The notes under the pieces are model-generated. The model ran no database searches, was not told the origin of the DNA, and saw only the letters and a program-made list of their open reading frames with translations. From Asterella californica (taxonomy: Eukaryota; Streptophyta; Marchantiopsida; Marchantiales; Aytoniaceae): DNA of 64,000 bases. Shown here in pieces: positions 60,889-64,000 of this stretch; position 1 is the stretch's first letter; the number at the start of each line of letters is the position of its first letter. The DNA is taken from the NCBI GenBank assembly GCA_036924285.1, contig JAYKYS010000009.1, forward strand, positions 10,478,001 through 10,542,000, read 5' to 3'. Made by a program: the position numbers and the translations under genes.

Positions 60889-63800
60889 TTGCAATTATCA
60901 CATATTCTCGGAGCTTCTCTTGGAACGGATCGGTGGCATCTCAGACGCGTGTACCCTTGGAAGTGATCGCCATCGTAGTTCTTTGGAATGCAGTAGGCTA
61001 GTGATCAAGTCTAAACTGACCAGGATGTTTATGTTAGTTTTTTTTTATGAATTAACTCCAGTGACCTTACGTGAATATATGCATCTCAAACGAACTAGCC
61101 AAGGATAGCTGGGAAAAGGACAAACGAAGTACGATAGAGAAAACAGAGAGAATGGATTGATTCCGGAGGATGAGATGGACTCAACGATTATTTTCATATC
61201 TTTTTAGTTCTTTTTTCATGTCGGTTAATGATGTTTTTGTTTAGGTTATAGATAAAAGTCTGTATGTTATATAAATATTTTAAAATAATTTTAATTTTAA
61301 ATTATTTTATAAATACTAAATGTTATCATAACCACAAGATGCGATGAGTTTAGAGAGAACTCATAAGTACAGAACTTTAGCACGCGCTGCTCAAACTATA
61401 AGATCGGAGGTCTGATCTCAGATAATCATAAAATCATATATGATTTAAATTAAGAATTAAATGTTAGTAATAAATTAAGCTTGCCACCTTCTCCATCTGA
61501 AGATGGAGAAGGTGACTTTGGAGGCTTGCCTACACCCTTAAATATGCATGCAGTTTCGGTTGGAGGGGGAATGAAAAGAACAAGTCTCGCATGTTGGAGA
61601 ATTCATGGACAACTGGTCTTTCGTGATATTAAGAATGGGAACCTATTAGATGATTCGTGTTATTATCAGTAATGTTTCTTAATGAGTTGGAGGATGATAT
61701 TGGCACCATCTTAACATGGCGACAGCGTACTTCAGAAGTTTTTGCAGTAGGAAAAAAGGTCTAGAAACTAGTGAAATCAAAGATGCAAGAATAAACTATG
61801 TTTGATGTACACGAGAGTTTATAAACGGATGATTTCAAAATAGAATTAATTAATATTCTATTTATGCAACAGAATTTTAAACTTTAACTGCAACCAAATT
61901 ACACAGCCAGATTTTTTTATTTTGACACTTGACTATTAGAATGAACTGAACCCGTAAAAGGGATACTACGATATGCTACACACGAATGATAAAGCCTTTG
62001 CAGGTTAGGAAATGCAGAAATTTTATTTCATTTAATTTATGACCAAACTCTTATTTGCGAAAGAGTTTGATCATAAATTATATACCTAAATCATTTGTGT
62101 TTTATGTGTAGATAGACACTCCTTTATCTAATACTTGGTGATTCACTTTGGTGCTGAGTTTATGGTCTAGGTTATGAATTCTCCAGTCCTTGTTGTCTTT
62201 TCAATTGTTATGTATGTTCAAACTTGAGATTGTGCGTTATACATTTTATTGTAGGAGAGCCCCGTCCTTCTGCAAGTGTCATTTCTTAACGTTTACGCAT
62301 CTATTTGTACATTTGTATACACTCTTCCGCATTTATTCTGTGCACATCCAGACATCTTGATCTATTGTCAAAGACATTTCTGACATCCTGATATGTCCAC
62401 ACACTCACTTACAACTTTAAGTCTCCAATGATCTGAGATACTTGTAGCAGTCCTAAGCACCCTGCAGCACGAGAGTCTCGACAGATCTCTGTGATTAAGA
62501 ATAACGTCATCTTTCGTCTACTATTGTTGTCGATATCTCTGTCAACTCATCATCACGATGGGCACTCATTAGCTAGACCCCAGCACGGCTTGTTGGAAAG
62601 AGGCTACAAAGTCATCAAGATACATTTCACATATGTGGGGTTATCCGTTTGTAAATGGTGTGCTACAAGTTTGAAAGTTTATACCCTACAACTTTCAAAT
62701 GATATCTCACATTTTTTGATTGCTTAGTTCATAATGTCTATCTACTCATTAGGAAAGTATGAAAAACAGAACAAATGGTTTAAATGCACGAACTTTATGG
62801 GTCGTATTGATAACCCATATCCACTTATGTGTATATTCTTGGCATTAATCACCTAATGAAAGTTACACACTAGTTACAAACATAAACTAAACAATTTTGG
62901 ATTAATTATTTTCGGCCACAGTGAATGAAAGGACAAGTTTGCCATGGCTTTGTTCCTCATCATTTTTGGTACACTTCTTTTATCAACTAAATTCATATAG
63001 GTTAATTTTGGATAAAACTTGTTTTACAGGAAGGTTGAGTCAAAATTATATTATATTTAAAAAAGAAGGGACATTTACTTACATCCAGAGAATTTATGGG
63101 AGAATCCGTGTGTCGATTCACTGCGTTTATAGTTTCATTTCTTTCCTGATACCTTCACTGCATTATAGTTTTATTTCTTTCTTCTTCAGTTGAAGTGTAA
63201 AGCTTTCTTGAAGACATACATCTATAAAATCGCATCACAGAAGACCCTACATATGCATGTGGAAATTTCTCATCTTAAAAATTTAAAAATTTATTCCTAT
63301 AAAACAGACGTGGAAGACCAGATGCAGCTCTTGCCTTGCTGTTTAGTTTCTTGATTGACACGTGCATCATTTAGAAAGAGTATATACTTTTAGAAAACGA
63401 TTTTTTATTCAACTACGGAAGAAAAAATGTTACTGAAATATTGTTGGATTTCTGTTTCAACTAAAGTTAAATAAATTCTCTCTCCGAAACAGACTAGACA
63501 ACCGTAACGAAAACAAAATTTGTCTTTATTTCACGTTTGTCCTCTTCCTTCCCCTGGGCATATGTGCACTTGGTCGCATATATTTTTTCCCTGCAAAGCC
63601 TAAGGTTATTCGCCCAGTCCCCTCCCTATAAGAGTTTCTGCTATATCCAGATCACATTAATGAAAAGTTAAAAGTATATTGAATCCAAATGTAGATCTTC
63701 TATATAACATACGCCACATCTATTTACTTAGTTTTGAATGGTGTGTGTCTAAGAAGATCAACAAGGTGACGCCCTGGAATAGCAGGAAACGAAGAAAAGG

Positions 63801-64000
63801 GAATCGTGGAATGTTATAGATTTTGATGATATACGATAAGATATGATAATTTAACTTATCTAGATATTTTGCTACAGAATGTGTCTCACCTGGAGAGTCT
63901 CAAATATGCATAGCAGTTGGCGTTACGGCGAGGGAGGGGAAGGCGACAACCTGGAAGGGCAGGGCGCGGAGCGGAAAAGATTTTAGGGTTAGCAGGCGTA
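60889..64000. other. AT-rich intergenic DNA, no gene recognised
   Basis: A short perfect hairpin, CACCTTCTCCATCTGAAG beside ATGGAGAAGGTG, lies at about 61488-61514. No protein family is recognised on either strand. Confidence 0.45.

Overview
The window looks like nuclear DNA of a land plant, most likely a bryophyte. The evidence is spliceosomal introns with GT-AG ends, a classic arabinogalactan peptide, a plant-type RecG helicase in 17 exons, family GT34 glycosyltransferase domains, and long AT-rich repeat-filled gaps. The bryophyte placement is inference, from my memory that proteins like the one at 43.5-45.4 kb are common there; the species cannot be named from sequence alone.

Layout. 0-1.8 kb: 3' part of an RS-domain (SR-type) splicing factor gene on +. 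5.3-6.2 kb: an AG-peptide gene with a TATA box and a 5'-UTR intron. 9.3-20.6 kb: an organellar-type RecG helicase gene, about 1,069 residues, with two long repeat-bearing introns. 20.6-35.3 kb: gene-poor; it holds a 181-bp-period duplication, a possible short gene at 22.8-23.2 kb, a degenerate minisatellite, and decayed-looking minus-strand coding segments I could not name. 35.37-35.75 kb: a foldback MITE with 10-bp target duplications, Mutator-like. 35.8-40.7 kb: AT-rich DNA with several diverged tandem repeats.

40.714-49.403 kb: the most striking object, an 8.7-kb PIF/Harbinger-type DNA transposon with matching terminal inverted repeats. Its Myb/SANT-like ORF1 lies at the left and its DDE_4 transposase at the right, convergent. 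About 5.5 kb of cargo lies between them: a three-exon plant-mobile-domain/coiled-coil gene, an FCP1/HAD phosphatase-like gene, and several arrays built from the words CGCACT and AGTGCG. The transposase has one frameshift and the phosphatase one in-frame stop, so this copy is probably not fully functional.

52.2-54.6 kb: an intronless minus-strand gene for a Golgi GT34 protein with two complete catalytic domains in tandem. 54.6-64 kb: gene-poor; it contains a short retroposon with 18-bp target duplications, related to a second copy at 9.0 kb that has 12-bp duplications, and a TA-flanked Tc1/mariner-like non-autonomous element at 59.96-60.89 kb.

The host genes are unrelated housekeeping or cell-wall functions (splicing, organelle DNA repair, cell-surface proteoglycan, hemicellulose synthesis). 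The genes inside the Harbinger element probably move as one unit.
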